A stretch of 64,000 bases of DNA from Symbiodinium natans (Eukaryota > Sar > Dinophyceae > Suessiales > Symbiodiniaceae): positions 197,501 to 261,500 of the forward strand of contig CAJNDS010001680.1 of assembly GCA_905221605.1 (NCBI GenBank), given 5' to 3'. Below, piece after piece: positions 51,957-62,711 of this stretch. The stretch's first letter is position 1, and every line of letters begins with the position of its first letter. The translations under genes and the position numbers were made by a program. The notes beneath the pieces are model-generated. The model was given only the letters and a program-made list of their open reading frames with translations, was not told where the DNA came from and ran no database searches.

Positions 51957-52078
51957 GACGCCCAGAATCAGTGCAAGAGGGCCGCCACCCAGGGAAGGGC
52001 TGAGATGATCTTCGACTTCCAAGACATCTCGTATCGGCACACGCGCCTAGGCTTGAGACTTCGGAACAGTATGGATGT
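51957..52078 (+). CDS. X7 exon, 3' half, copy B
   Basis: Reads DAQNQCKRAATQGRAEMIFD then FQDISYRHTRLGLRLRN, up to a donor GTATGG shared with copy A. Read straight through, the telomeric block would give a stop (TGA), so the exon works only if the block is removed. Confidence 0.55.
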
Positions 52079-52080
52079 TT

Positions 52081-52552
52081 ATTTTATTTTGTTTAGGGCT
52101 TAGGGTTTGGGGTTTAGGGTTTAGTTTCTTTCATGTTGTTTAGTGTATGTTTCGGGTATGTTTTGCATTTCTGATAGAGATATGATACGAACTAGCTGTT
52201 ATCGGACTATGAAATTTGGAAAAATCATGTGTGTACATTTTTTGCAAAAATAGATGCGCTATGAAAACCTTATGTTTTTTTTCCATGTTAGTAGGGAAAA
52301 CCAACCACTTGAAATTACAATGATATGGTACGAGCTAACTATGACATCTCTATGTAAGCCAGGGCGACCTTGCCGAAAATGAAACACGTATTTCCTCGTA
52401 GAAAAATATTAAGTGGTTTCCAGGACCCCATTTCCAGGTTCATAAATAGCCAACCATATTGAAACCATATTCGAACCACGAACAAACTAGTTCCTTTAAA
52501 CATTTATTGACCAACACCTCAAGTCGCAAACCTAGGCCAAGCCCGATTCTGA
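52081..52552. other. AT-rich insert private to copy B
   Basis: About 470 bp of markedly AT-rich sequence without telomeric units after 52,125, located where copy A has only a telomeric array. It ends at a P3-like element. No open frame of note and no inverted ends recognised. Confidence 0.6.
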
Positions 52553-52652
52553 CATCAACGCCCTAAAGAACCACCAAACACAAAAGATAACAATCCCTAG
52601 ATTTCCCTTTTAAGGAATTTATGTTTCGATCCCCTTCTTAAGCAAATCGTAG
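52553..52652. mobile_element. P3 element, diverged left arm
   Basis: The right arm CCCTTCTTAAGCAAATCGTAG is clear. The left arm is only suggested (CCTAAAGAACCACC). It lies at the end of the AT-rich insert private to copy B. Confidence 0.5.
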
Positions 52653-52754
52653 CAATGCGAGTGTGAGCATCGAAACCGGGTGGCTTCTGTCGTACCTTGG
52701 AAGGTCCAAGTTCCAATGCGCGCCAAAGTTCCTGGTAGCTTCGAAACTAATGTC

Positions 52755-52851
52755 TTGGGATGCTCCCCCACTAACAGTCCTTAATAGGGATGATTATAGG
52801 GGGTGCTATAATCCCTATAAAGGGCTGCTAGTATAACGGGGGACGTCCCAA
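52755..52851. mobile_element. P2 hairpin element, copy B
   Basis: Same insertion as 43,230 with a normal tip. Flanks CTAATGTC and CTAACATC confirm the 8-bp duplication. It predates the tandem duplication. Confidence 0.85.
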
Positions 52852-53299
52852 CTAACATCCAACACGAAGGGGTTTCGAGTTTTGGGTTTAGGGCTGAAGG
52901 TCCTGTTTTCCAAATGATACTGGATAGGATACTATTGCCCTATATATAAACCCATGTCGCTGCATGGGCATCATTGGGGCCTCACAGAGTAGCTGAGTAT
53001 TTAGGCCGAAATCGTTTTGGTTTAATGCACGCCCCATGGAGACAGGACTTGGCAAGTCGATGTTACCAACCCTACTCGTCACGGTGCCCCCAAAGTACCT
53101 GCCGTTTGATGTAATGGATGGGATGGAAACCACAAAAAATGGCAGCCAATCGGTACCAGGTACTATCTTGTGATAGCTCAGCTCCTACAGCAGCCCTTTG
53201 GGTGACAATCGAGACCAGGACCTATTCTCAGCAAGGAATTCGTGAGCCAAGGACTTCATATCCTCCGATATGACCTTTTAAGCCATTGGGGGGGATAAG

Positions 53300-53359
53300 G
53301 TGCAAGAACTAGTACACCAAGAGGCTTGGTTCCAAGCTGGCTGGCCACAAGCAGCTCAG
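53300..53359 (+). CDS. X8 exon-like segment, copy B
   Basis: Counterpart of 43,930-43,989, read VQELVHQEAWFQAGWPQAAQ. The straightforward continuation hits TGA at CTCTGACGC, where copy A has CTCCGACGC. The alternative frame LASDAVLRGWYFSLVPWP remains open a little further, to a single-base deletion. Confidence 0.35.
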
Positions 53360-53730
53360 TCTCGCCTCTGACGCGGTGCTGCGCGGCTGGTACTTTTCTC
53401 TTGTTCCTTGGCCCGTTGTTGTTTTAAGAGCGGATTCCAAATCTGGCCGGAATAAGCAAGACACCTAAACTTGAGCGAGTTTCGGCGAACTTGGCTTGAA
53501 TGCTGCGTTTTTCCCTCTTTTGGCACTGTCCCACTATGGCTGTTGTGCTCTCAGGTTCTGGGTCCACAAGCTGTCCTGTTGCAGCGGTTTAGGGTTAGGC
53601 TGGCTTTAGGCTTTGGGGCTTAGGGTTTCGAGTTCGGATCCGGCTGAGCCTGGAGTCAAAAAAAAGGGTTAAGGGGTAATTAGATATGCAGGCAAGTACA
53701 GCATCCTCGCCATGGCGAAACGCCCAATGG

Positions 53731-53851
53731 TACTTGGAGGTTTCATAGTTCTAAGTATAGCAGTAGGGCAACTGGAACTATACTTCGTTCTACCCTTATT
53801 CAGGGTACTTAGAGAACCCCACTTATAGCTACCCCTGAACCTTCAGGTAGC
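53731..53851. mobile_element. P1 hairpin element, copy B
   Basis: Counterpart of 44,882-45,005 with an uninterrupted left arm (TACTTGGAGGTTTCATAG) and no telomeric units, so it is the empty site for the copy A insertion. Confidence 0.75.
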
Positions 53852-53991
53852 ATGAGGCCATCAGTGCCAAAAGCTCTGCAAAACCGCAAAGCATAGCGGA
53901 GAAGCTGAAGCAGATGGCTTGTGCCTGGTGTCGTATGTGCTGTTCTCCGTTTCATCGCGAGGGGGCCTCTACGTAGATGTTTTCTGCAAAG

Positions 53992-54145
53992 ATGGATAGC
54001 CTTGCCATCGGCCCTGTTCACAGTCCCGCCTGAGGTCAAACCCGACGCGATGGAAGCCCCAAGCCATGCGGCTCCCCAGCGCGGGCAATTCTTCGCAAGC
54101 ATCCAACGCGTGCTAGTGGACCGCCTGAGACTACGCCAGATTTGA
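53992..54145 (+). pseudogene. X9 counterpart, copy B, frameshifted
   Basis: Same segment with one extra base in the codons after MDSLAI (GGCCCTGTTCACAG against GGCCTGTCCACTG), so the ATG frame does not reach the conserved C-terminal part (PPEVKPDAMEAPSHA ... QRVLVDRLRLRQI). If the ATG is not the real start and an upstream AG is used in another phase, the exon could still be intact. Confidence 0.4.
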
Positions 54146-54191
54146 GCTGTGCTTTATTCTTGCTTTCTGAGTGTAAATATTCTTTGTCCAG

Positions 54192-54261
54192 GGGAACCAC
54201 GAGGGGAACCATGGACTTTGGTCCTGTTCAAGCCGGCTTGCAGCAATCCAGTCGGGCCTGA
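54192..54261 (+). CDS. X10 candidate terminal exon, copy B, with 12-bp in-frame duplication
   Basis: After TTTGTCCAG-G the exon carries a 12-bp tandem duplication (GGGAACCA repeated) that adds four codons without changing phase, then reads MDFGPVQAGLQQSSRA and the shared TGA. The length change in a multiple of three agrees with coding constraint. Confidence 0.4.
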
Positions 54262-55080
54262 TAAAGTGCGATTCGTCATACATATACCTGTACGTAGACA
54301 TCTGGCTTTCGGGCTCAGGGTTTAGTGTTTAGGGTTTAGGCCCTAAACCCTCAACCCTACGTATCACGGCGTCCAGGCAAACATGGCTTAGGTCGGCAAA
54401 ACCCAGTACATGGGTCTCGGTGTGGGGGTTTCGGGTTTAGGGTTGGTGCTGCCGTTTCATCTTCGCAGCCTGTGAAACTCCTAACCCGTCTAAACCCTCC
54501 AACCTAAACCCCTAAGCCCTCAACCACACATGGAGAGACATCCCAACCCTAAGCCCTAAACCCTAAACCCCCAAACCCTAAACCCCCCCAAAACCGACCC
54601 AAGGAAAGATCTGGATTTGGATGTGGACCTGGAAGCGCAGAATTGCTGCCATTTCATTTCTCTATCCTGGAAGGATGCTCAGGAGGGTGCCGCTCCATCA
54701 CAGCCATAACGCGCCTGCCCCTTTTACCCCGAAGCCCTGAACCCCCATGGAGGGGCACCTTACACCCACCCTAAACCCTGGCAGTGGACAGGAAGAACCG
54801 GAAGAAGAGCCTTAGCCCGAATATGCCAAATGCCCTGCGAAGCGGACATCAGTCTCGGCTGACACACTCTAAACGGCTTCGCACCCCAAACCCTAAACCC
54901 TAGTCCCGAGACCCTAAAACCCTAAGAGCAGGGAGACTCCTGGCTCAAGATTCCTTATGCGCTGCTGACTGGTGGCCCTGGGACCTAGCGGTCGGAAGCA
55001 CGAAAAGGGGACCTGCATGGTTTCGGGTTTAGGGTTTAGGGTTTTAAAGGTTCAGGGTTCAGCATCTCATGTTCGGGCTT

Positions 55081-56949
55081 TCACGAGTCAAGCAGTTGTC
55101 AGGCGACAGATAAGTACCCACGCGCACATAGATTCCCCTAACATCAAGACAATGATCAACCCAGTAAACCTATCAACCCTAAAGCCCAAGGCCCGGTAAC
55201 CCTAAACCCTAACGACTTGAACCCCTAAAGCCCAAGGCCCAGTGGGCCCAAACCCTAAAGCCCAAGCCCAGTAGACTCTGAACCCTAATGCCCAAGGCCC
55301 AGCAAGCCAAAACTCAATGCCCTCGAAATTTGCGCAACGCCAACGAATGTTTGATTTCCACAGTGCCCACGAACAAACGCACAGCGCCCCTACCATTTTG
55401 CACACTGCCTACGAAAAGCCCGAAACCCTAAACCCTAAACCCTAAACCCTAGGAGCCCCAAGCCTTCAAAAATGGGGATCGAGCCCTGCCGCTCGTCTAG
55501 CTGGGCTCTGCAGGGCAAGGGGACGCTGTTCACCTTGAAACCCTAAACCCGACAAATCGGCCTCATGACCCATCCTCTGAACATCCCATCGTGACATCCT
55601 GAATTTGGGCTTTTGAACAACTCCCTATGCGAGACGGGTGGGAAAAACCCTGAACCCTGAACCCTGATCTCAGTTCAAGGAAGTGCTGTTTGGGCTTGTA
55701 ACGAGGCAGGCTGCGGGTTTTGGTGTTTAGGGCTTGGGGTTTGGGGTTTAGGGTTTAGGGTTTAGGGCTCAGAAGCCTATTGCAAAGGGTTTAGGGCCGA
55801 GGCAGCGGGGCCAGTCCAAGTCCTCTTGCGAGGCTTGTGCTCAGCGGGCACAAAGTAAGATGATGCCTCGAGCACTTGGGTGCAATACCCTAAACCCTAA
55901 ACCCTGAACCCCAAACCCGAAACCCTAAACCCTAAACATCCCTAAACCCTAAACCCGCGTATCCCCCTTGGAAATGATTCTTGATCTTTGTTCATATAAA
56001 ACCCAAGAGGAGGATATTAGAAGTAGTGATGTTGTTAATGTTCTAGGGGGAGTATAGTCCTAACTATGGCACAATGACAGAGTTTTATGGATCAAAGCTC
56101 GCAAACGATCGTGAAACATTCCAATATCATTCAGTCCCCCTGGTGTACAACGCCGTGCCCCTCAAAAGCCCTGTGTGCATGACTTGTTGTCAATCACATT
56201 CTGTCGCCAAGCACATGCTTCGAAACGTGCCTCCTCCACTTCGGCAGAAACGTTCATGTAGAGTTTAGGGTTAGGGGTTTAGGGTTTAGGATTCAGGGCT
56301 TAGGGCCCAAGTGTATATAGTATATGGGTACATGGACCCTGGGTTCTACTGGTCGGATGGACGTTTGCTTGTGCATCTCGTGCAGCTGAAGGGATTTTGT
56401 TTAAGATCATTCATTTTGATTATTTGTTTGTATTGCAAATGGATATGGAAAGCCCTAAACCCGAAACCCGAAACACTGTTTGCATGTCGGGGGCGCGACG
56501 CCCCAAAAAACTGTTATCCGGATCCGTGCTGGCTCATTCCAAGCGTCCGCAGCATTGAGCAAACCGTGCTCTGCGCAACGATGGGGTGCACCCAAAGCAT
56601 CCTGGCTCTTCATAGTTTAGGGTTGAGGGTTTAGGGTTTAGGGTTTAGGGTTTCAAGCTTAAGTGCTGAGAAGGTGAAACCCAAACCCCAATGAGCCCTA
56701 CTCCGAAACACAGCTGGCCGGCATCCCGTGTCAAAGACTCCGGGATTTAGGATTTAGGGTTTAGGGTTTTGGTTCATTTTCACAACCCCTGGAATCTGAC
56801 AAAGGTACCATTGCCTCCCAGGTGCTCCTTGGCTGCACTCTCTTCGGTTCGTAGCACCCGAAAATGACCGGGAAAACCTGGACAAAGGTAGACACAGCAA
56901 ACTAAATCCTAAGCCCTAAACCCTAAGTCCCAAACCCCAAACCCCAAAC
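55081..56949. other. Flank right of the tandem duplication, no gene supported
   Basis: Unrelated to copies A and B. Holds a minisatellite at 55.2 kb, scattered telomeric blocks and a P7 right half at 56,305-56,345. An open frame at 56,311-56,634 overlaps the P7 remnant. Confidence 0.7.
55174..55315 (-). repeat. Minisatellite, ~37-bp unit
   Basis: AACCCTAAAGCCCAAGGCCC(A/G)GT-like units, about four, with a telomeric core. Confidence 0.8.
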
Positions 56950-56973
56950 CCCAAACCCGTAACCCGTAACCCT

Positions 56974-57025
<52 letters not shown>

Positions 57026-57122
57026 ACCCTAAACCCTAAACCCTAAACCCTAAACCCTAAACCCTAAACCCTAAACCCTAAACCCTAAACCCTAAACCCT
57101 AAACCCTAAACCCTAAACCCTA
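56950..57122 (-). repeat. Interstitial array with variant block
   Basis: A block of about seven CAACCCT units is followed by about 13 AAACCCT units. The variant is homogeneous within its block, implying local amplification. Confidence 0.95.
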
Positions 57123-57965
57123 TGCATGAATGTCAAGACCTTGAGTCGCCAGGTTCCGGCTTAAGGGCGGGGCAGCTCCAAAACTGAAGTAGCTAGAGTT
57201 AGGGAGCACCGAGGGTGTGGGGTTTAGGGTTTAGGGTTTAGGGTTATTAGGGTTTAGGGATGTTTAGGGTTAAGGGTTTAGGGTTCCGGGTTTAGGGTTA
57301 GGGTTTTTTAGAGGTAAGCCTTCAGTGTTCCTGAGTTTCAAAGCCCTTGGGAAGCCTTTGATGAACTCCAGAGACCCTACATGCGTCCTGTGAAAAAAAA
57401 ACTGGAAAACCGCTACGCGAACCTATACAAGCCCTGATCCCTTAACCCGAAAACTAGGCCCGAAGCCCTAAAGCCCAAACCCTACCTTATTTAAGCCTTT
57501 TACAAAACCCTTTTAAGCCTCTTCGGGCCACTAACGAAATCGACGGCACGTCCTGATCTAAACCCTAAACCCTTAACCCTAAACCGCGAAGGTCAAAGGA
57601 CACCTACTTGGCCAAGGTGGCGCCCGTGAACTCGGGCAGCCCGACCTTTCCAAATGGGCAGAACTTGGTCCAAGGACACTCCAGAGGGTCGAGGGGTTTA
57701 GGGTTAAGGGGTCCGGGAAAACTACGTCCTATGGAAACCCTATCTGGCGTTGGGTATCGTTTTACATTTTTAAGGGCACTTAAGCCTCTAAGGAATAATA
57801 TAGATTTAAATCTGAATACGATCCCAACCATGAACTAGAATCCCACCCTATGTCCCACAGTGGCAGCTTGCAGGTTCTAGGGCACTAGGAGTGGGCTTGG
57901 GTTCGAGGAACCTTCCTGGGCGTGCGAGTTTTTAGGGTTTTCAGGGTGTTTAGGGTTCAGGGTAT

Positions 57966-58047
57966 CCCTAAACCCTAAACCCTAAACCCTAAACCCTAAA
58001 CCCTAAACCCTAAACCCTAAACCCTAAACCCTAAACCCTAAACCCTA
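57966..58047 (-). repeat. Interstitial telomeric array
   Basis: About 11-12 clean CCCTAAA units, preceded by oppositely oriented TTTAGGG-type units (inverted pair). Confidence 0.95.
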
Positions 58048-58165
58048 AGGTGGAGGAGAGCAGTCTCAGAACCTCATGCTGCTTACCCAGAACTTCCCTC
58101 CCCCTTTCCACGCCTTTGTGCCAGGAATGTGCGTAAGCGGAGGCGGCCGCCTGAGATGTGGGCTG

Positions 58166-58251
58166 GGTTTAGGGTTTAGGGTTTAGGGTTTAGGGTTTAG
58201 GGTTTAGGGTTTAGGGTTTAGGGTTTAGGGTTTAGGGTTTAGGGTTTAGGG
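58166..58251 (+). repeat. Interstitial telomeric array
   Basis: Twelve clean TTTAGGG units, ending at a P1 element. Confidence 0.95.
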
Positions 58252-58252
58252 T

Positions 58253-58370
58253 CTTGAAGGTTCAGGGGCAGCTTTAAGTAGGATAATAAGTACCCTTAGT
58301 GAGGTTATAGGCATTTCCAACTATAGCTACCCCACGTCTAAGCCTACTTATAACGAATGAATCACCAAGC
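58253..58370. mobile_element. P1 hairpin element
   Basis: Left arm CTTGAAGGTTCAGGGGCAG; right arm eroded (AATGAATCACCAAGC). It abuts a long telomeric array. Confidence 0.55.
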
Positions 58371-59007
58371 TGAAGGTTTCACAAAGGGGCTTTGGGTTTC
58401 AAGGTTTAGGGTTGAGGGTTTAGGGTTTAGGCGATACTGGGAAACTTACCCCGGCTTGCTGCAGCAGCTCGGCAGCAAAAGGGTTTAGGGGTTTAGTGTT
58501 GAATTCGGGTTTCTAGGTCAGGCGAGCACAGGTCAGAATCCCTACTCCCTAAACCCTAAACCCTAAACCCTATTTTTGGCGTTGGTACGGGTTGCGACCT
58601 CGGCCAAACCTGGTAACACCCTGGAGATGCTTCGGGTCCCTCCATGAAACAACCCACTTGAACGTTGGAGGTTCAGGTTTAGGGTTAAGGGTTTAGGGCT
58701 ACTAGGACTCAGAGTAGGCCCTTATTCCCTATTTATATGTGGGTTCTCCGAAAAGCCCCTTCTCTTTTTCCTAGGCTACCCCGGGGTCTAGTTAGAAGTA
58801 GGGCAGCTTGAAGGGTGGCCATGTTTAGGGTACTTATGAGTTATAACTCTACTCATAACTACCCTTGAACCTTCTAGTAGTCCTAAACCCTAAACCCTAA
58901 ACCCTAAACCCTAAAGTCTTCTGGGCGTCGCAGGTGGATCACGAGCATTCACCTGGTCCTTGGGCATCTACAGGGCGCTGAATGCCACATGGCCCTTTGT
59001 TGAGTTA

Positions 59008-59079
59008 GGGTTTAGGGTTTAGGGTTTCGGGTTTAGGGTTTTAGGGTTTAGGGTTTAGGGTTTAGGGTTTAGGGTTTAG
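59008..59079 (+). repeat. Interstitial telomeric array
   Basis: About ten TTTAGGG units with a TTTCGGG variant and one extra T. Confidence 0.95.
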
Positions 59080-59316
59080 GTCGAATACTTCCACAGCAAT
59101 GTGAACGCACCCCCGCCACGCGGACGGCTACCAACATGTGCACGGAATCTGACTGTGGAGCCGCAAAGACTATACCATCTGGGTTTGTTTTTGTTTGTAT
59201 CCTCTTTTCTGCCTAATCCCATAATAGTTTTTTCGCGTGGAAGCCTTTCACGCCGACCCCGCAGGAGAACAAGTTTAAGGTTTGGGGTTTGGTGATTTTG
59301 TTTGCGGTTCCTGTTG

Positions 59317-59420
59317 GGGGGGGGTGGGGGGGGGGGGGGGGGGGGGTCGCGGGGGGGGGGTAAGGGGGGGGGGGTGGGGGGGGGGGAGAGGGGGGCAGGG
59401 GAGGGCAGAGGGGGAGGGGT
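59317..59420 (+). repeat. G-rich tract
   Basis: Long G-runs broken by T, C or A. Open frames here are low-complexity artefacts. Confidence 0.95.
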
Positions 59421-59875
59421 TTTTCCTTTACGCAGTGTGGGGCCTGTTCCTCACGGAAAAAGCTGGCGGGGTACCCCCCCCCCCCCCCCCCCCCGGCGTT
59501 TTGGGGGGGTAAGGAGGGAAAGAGGGAGGTTTTCACCTCTTTTTCCCATCCAACACGCCGCCAGGGTCGGCGGACCCTCTAAACCCCAAAGCCTAAACCC
59601 TCAACCATCTAAACCCCAAACCCTAAAACCCCTGATAAACCCCTATGAACCCTGATAAACCCTCATCAACCCTTAGTAAACAACCCTAAACCCCAAACCC
59701 CAAACGCCCCAAACCATTAGAAAACCCTTATAAACCCTAAGCAGCACCCCTTGAAGCACGAAGGAGCTGGGCATTCTTCCAAAGCTCGAAGGGATCAGCA
59801 CCTCGGCTGCGCATTCCCAGCAAAAGCATGTAAAAGGCCTTTCGGGTTTGGGGTTTAGGGTTTAGTGTTTAGGGT

Positions 59876-59963
59876 TTAGGGATGTTCCCCCTTGTACGAA
59901 CAGTCCTTCATAGGGTACTATAATCCCGATTAAGGACTGTTAGTTGAAGGGGGAGCATCCCAA
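59876..59963. mobile_element. P2 hairpin element
   Basis: TTAGGGATGTTCCCCCTTGT pairs with GTTGAAGGGGGAGCATCCCAA. It follows a telomeric block directly. Confidence 0.75.
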
Positions 59964-60209
59964 GTTATAATGCATGTGCTTATTTCACCGTGTAAGGACC
60001 GCTATGCAGCTCGCAATAGATGTTCCTTACTTCCTGTGGTGTCGCTGGTAGATCGGGCTGCATACTGATGTCTTCAGCCTTCAGCAACACTTGCTGGGAA
60101 AGAGGAAATGGGTAGAACTAGCGAAGCAGTCTGTCCCAACAGTTGCATTCAGAACTTCCTGAAATCCTGGCTCTTTGCAAGATCTTTATTTCATGCACCC
60201 AGCCGTACC

Positions 60210-60324
60210 CACTTGGAGGTTCATGGGTGGTTATAAGTAAGGTCATAAGCAGGGTAACTATACTTGTAACCTTACTTCGGATACTTATAACCCCACTTAT
60301 AACTACCCATGAACCTCCAAGTAG
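60210..60324. mobile_element. P1 hairpin element, near-perfect palindrome
   Basis: Arms CACTTGGAGGTTCATGGG and CCCATGAACCTCCAAGTAG pair over about 35 bp. This is the best-preserved copy here and likely recent. Telomeric units start at its right edge. Confidence 0.85.
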
Positions 60325-60479
60325 CCCTAAACCCTAAACCCTAAACCCTATACACCCTAAACCCTATACACCCTAAACCCTAAACCCTTTCCTGTTGTGA
60401 CATGCGAAGGCTCTGTCAGCGGTGGCACGTGGTGCTCCTCAGTGGTGATGTTTGCGACCTTCGGCCTTGGATGGAAACG

Positions 60480-60595
60480 GTTTAGGGTTTAGGGTTTAGG
60501 GTTTAGGGTTTAGGGTTTAGGGTTTAGGGTTTAGGGTTTAGGGTTTAGGGTTTAGGGTTTAGGGTTTAGGGTTTAGGGTTTAGGGTTTAGGGTTT
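60480..60595 (+). repeat. Interstitial telomeric array, long and clean
   Basis: Sixteen consecutive TTTAGGG units without a variant. Confidence 0.95.
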
Positions 60596-60774
60596 AAAGC
60601 GGATGCTAAGTATGTAGCAGCTGCTTTGACACATCTTCACAGAGACGAGACGTACTCGGAGTGCAGCCCTTGCCAGTGCATGCAAGCAGCGGAAGTGTCA
60701 GGATGCTGTGGGTTTAGGGTTTAGGGTTTAGGGTTTAGGGTTTCGAATCGACGACTTGACATGGCCAGCTCCCA

Positions 60775-60978
60775 GTGCTATACGAGATTAGGTTGTGGCA
60801 TGTCATCCACTTAGCCATTCTACTCACACACAAGCACAGGCCAGTACGTATCAGCACAGTTGGACATGAACACGAGGTGCAACGGTATCTCGCAGCCGTG
60901 GTTCTTCACAGTTCAGAAATGGACCTGCTCAGCCGTGCTGCCTCAGGAAAGAGTATCAGGGCAACCCCATCGAGATAG
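60775..60978 (+). CDS. Possible exon, unknown protein
   Basis: Frame with LYEIRLWHVIHLAILLTHKH then RPVRISTVGHEHEVQRYLAA, flanked by telomeric DNA on the left. The opposite strand is open from 60,906. Weak evidence. Confidence 0.18.
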   Translation: MLYEIRLWHVIHLAILLTHKHRPVRISTVGHEHEVQRYLAAVVLHSSEMDLLSRAASGKSIRATPSR

Positions 60979-62087
60979 ATGCTGCTTGGGTGCATTCGCT
61001 TTCTCATGCCCACGCCCCCTTGAAAACGTGTGTCAACGATAAAGGAGCGCCTCCATACACTGTAAACCTCAACCCCAGACCCTAAACCCTGCTGTAAACC
61101 CGAACTGATTTTGAAGGTCTGAACCGTTTTGGGACCGTGGGCTCTCTTGCGACTTTGCCTGCTTTGACCTAGAAAATTCGGGTTGTTTGTGTCATTCTGG
61201 GTGGAGAACCCTGCCGTCCAGCCGTTCCTGTCCGATCCTGGCAGCACCGCGGAGAAAGTAATAAGTTGCAAGGCTAAGGATAGAGAAGCGCTTGCGTTCC
61301 TAGGTAGATATTCACGGGTTGTTGAGGGTATGGGGGTACAAGTGTCCTCAAGAAGCATATCACCAAGTTTGCCTCGAGTTACCCTGCGTACAGGCCGACT
61401 TGTAACTGCCCATGAACCTTCACGAGAACAATCCCACGAACACCTTTGCAACCCGGATTGCTTGCTCGCAGAGGCCCTGCTTGGCCCAGCAACGACTCCA
61501 GGAGAGGCGGTAGGGACACGTGCGGCCTGATCTGCAATTCGGGTTTGCGCGCAGGGCGTCCGGGCAAAAAATGTGTAACTCCCTTCAAATCCTGCACCAC
61601 GACCAATCGATCAACTGCCCCCTACCAAGAATGTGGGCCAAGAAGCCCTAAGTGGACCACATTTTGGGCCAGTTGTCGATGGGAGGGGGAATAGCCAAAT
61701 ATCCTCATGAAAAGCACGTCCAACAGCGCTGTCCTAGTTTGCTTTGGCTGTCTCGCATCTGTGGAAGGGAAGTCTTGGTCGCTGCATCCCTACTGTAGAT
61801 ATAAGCAGGGTTCAAAAGAAGGATACCTATAGCTCTAGCCTTATGTTGAGGATACTTGGCTGACACCTACCCATGAACCTTCAAGTAGAGTTCTCAAAGC
61901 ATGCACAAAATATCGACGTCGGGGCCTTTAAAGTCTGCGAGTACTACGCCCTACGTTGCGCGATTCCCTAAACCCTAAACTCCAAACCCCTGAACCATAG
62001 TTGGCAATTCGTGTGTTGGCGGGCTTGGGTTTTTGGGGGGCAGGTCCTGGCTTCTCGAGTCCGAAGCCTCAAGCCCTATACTCTGTG
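60979..62087. other. Region with opposed open frames, coding status unclear
   Basis: Open frames of 115 codons (+, 61,183-61,530) and 181 codons (-, 60,906-61,451) overlap. Part of both is a diverged P1 right arm (CCCATGAACCTTCACGAG at about 61,410), so neither is accepted. Confidence 0.5.
61795..61888. mobile_element. P1 element, right part
   Basis: Right arm CCCATGAACCTTCAAGTAG is intact. On the left only AAGCAGGGTT-like sequence remains. Confidence 0.55.
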
Positions 62088-62193
62088 GTGCTTCACTGTA
62101 ACTTAAGATCCTTAGCCTTTTTGGTGGTTTATTGGGTTTCTTACTAAGGCAGCTAAGAATTTCATTCATAACTACCCTCCTAAGTGCAGCCAA
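62088..62193. repeat. Dispersed repeat (two copies in window)
   Basis: GTGGTGCTTCACTGTAACTTA ... TTACTAAGGCAGCTAAG, then CTCCTAAGTGCAGCCAAG. The last motif also occurs at 15,658-15,675. Confidence 0.6.
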
Positions 62194-62508
62194 GTATATA
62201 CCCTGAACCTACTCTACAGCATCCTGAATCGCCACAGCTTCTCCTGCAAAGTGGGTGCGCAGTTCAGAGGTGCCCTACTTCAACTCTCAACCCAAAAACC
62301 CTAAACCCCTAAACTCCAAACCCTAAACCCTAAACCCCAAACCCTATACTAAACCCCAAACCCTAAACCCCAAACCCTAGACCCCAAACTCTAAACCCTA
62401 AGCCCTGAAGCTTGAAGACTGGGGAGGAGAGTTGACACTCGACTTCTTGGCACAGCCGACGGCGCCGGCGGCTCACGGCATCTCCCAAGGCGCTTGGGCT
62501 TGGGTTTG

Positions 62509-62660
62509 CCTTAGGGATACTTGGAGACAGGTTTTAAATTTTGGGCACTATATCTCCTAAGAAACAGCTAAGCTTATGATTCTTAGGGATACTTGGGGAC
62601 AGTTTTTAGTTTGTGGGCATGATAATTCCGGAGGAACAGCTAAGATGATGATTCTTGCTA
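62509..62660 (+). repeat. Tandem duplication, ~72-bp unit
   Basis: TTAGGGATACTTGG(A/G)GACAG and AACAGCTAAG occur twice in order. Confidence 0.8.
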
Positions 62661-62711
62661 GGGTCACGGTGGCGAGTGGCATCGATTTTAGGGTTTTAAT
62701 TTTCAGGTAAG

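Larger units (their letters stand above)
46986..55080 (+). repeat. Tandem segmental duplication, copy B (~8.1 kb)
   Basis: Second direct copy of the 37.8-47.0 kb segment. It ends at CATCTCATGTTCGGGC, the counterpart of the end of copy A, after which the sequence is unrelated. Exon-like segments are well conserved and the sequence between them is much more diverged. Private insertions in this copy include a P3 element near 48.05 kb, a telomeric block near 48.46 kb, a P4 element at 48.92 kb, a P1 element at 50.91 kb, a telomeric block plus P3 element at 51.36 kb and an AT-rich insert at 52.1 kb. Confidence 0.9.

Noticed and set aside
52888-53133. 81-codon minus-strand frame in copy B
   Set aside because: The matching stretch of copy A does not keep this frame and is broken by telomeric insertions.
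59213-59655. Gly- and Pro-rich open frames on both strands
   Set aside because: Products of the G-runs at 59.3-59.4 kb and the C-run near 59.48 kb.
60906-61451. 181-codon open frame on the minus strand
   Set aside because: It overlaps a + strand open frame and a diverged P1 arm. No family features.
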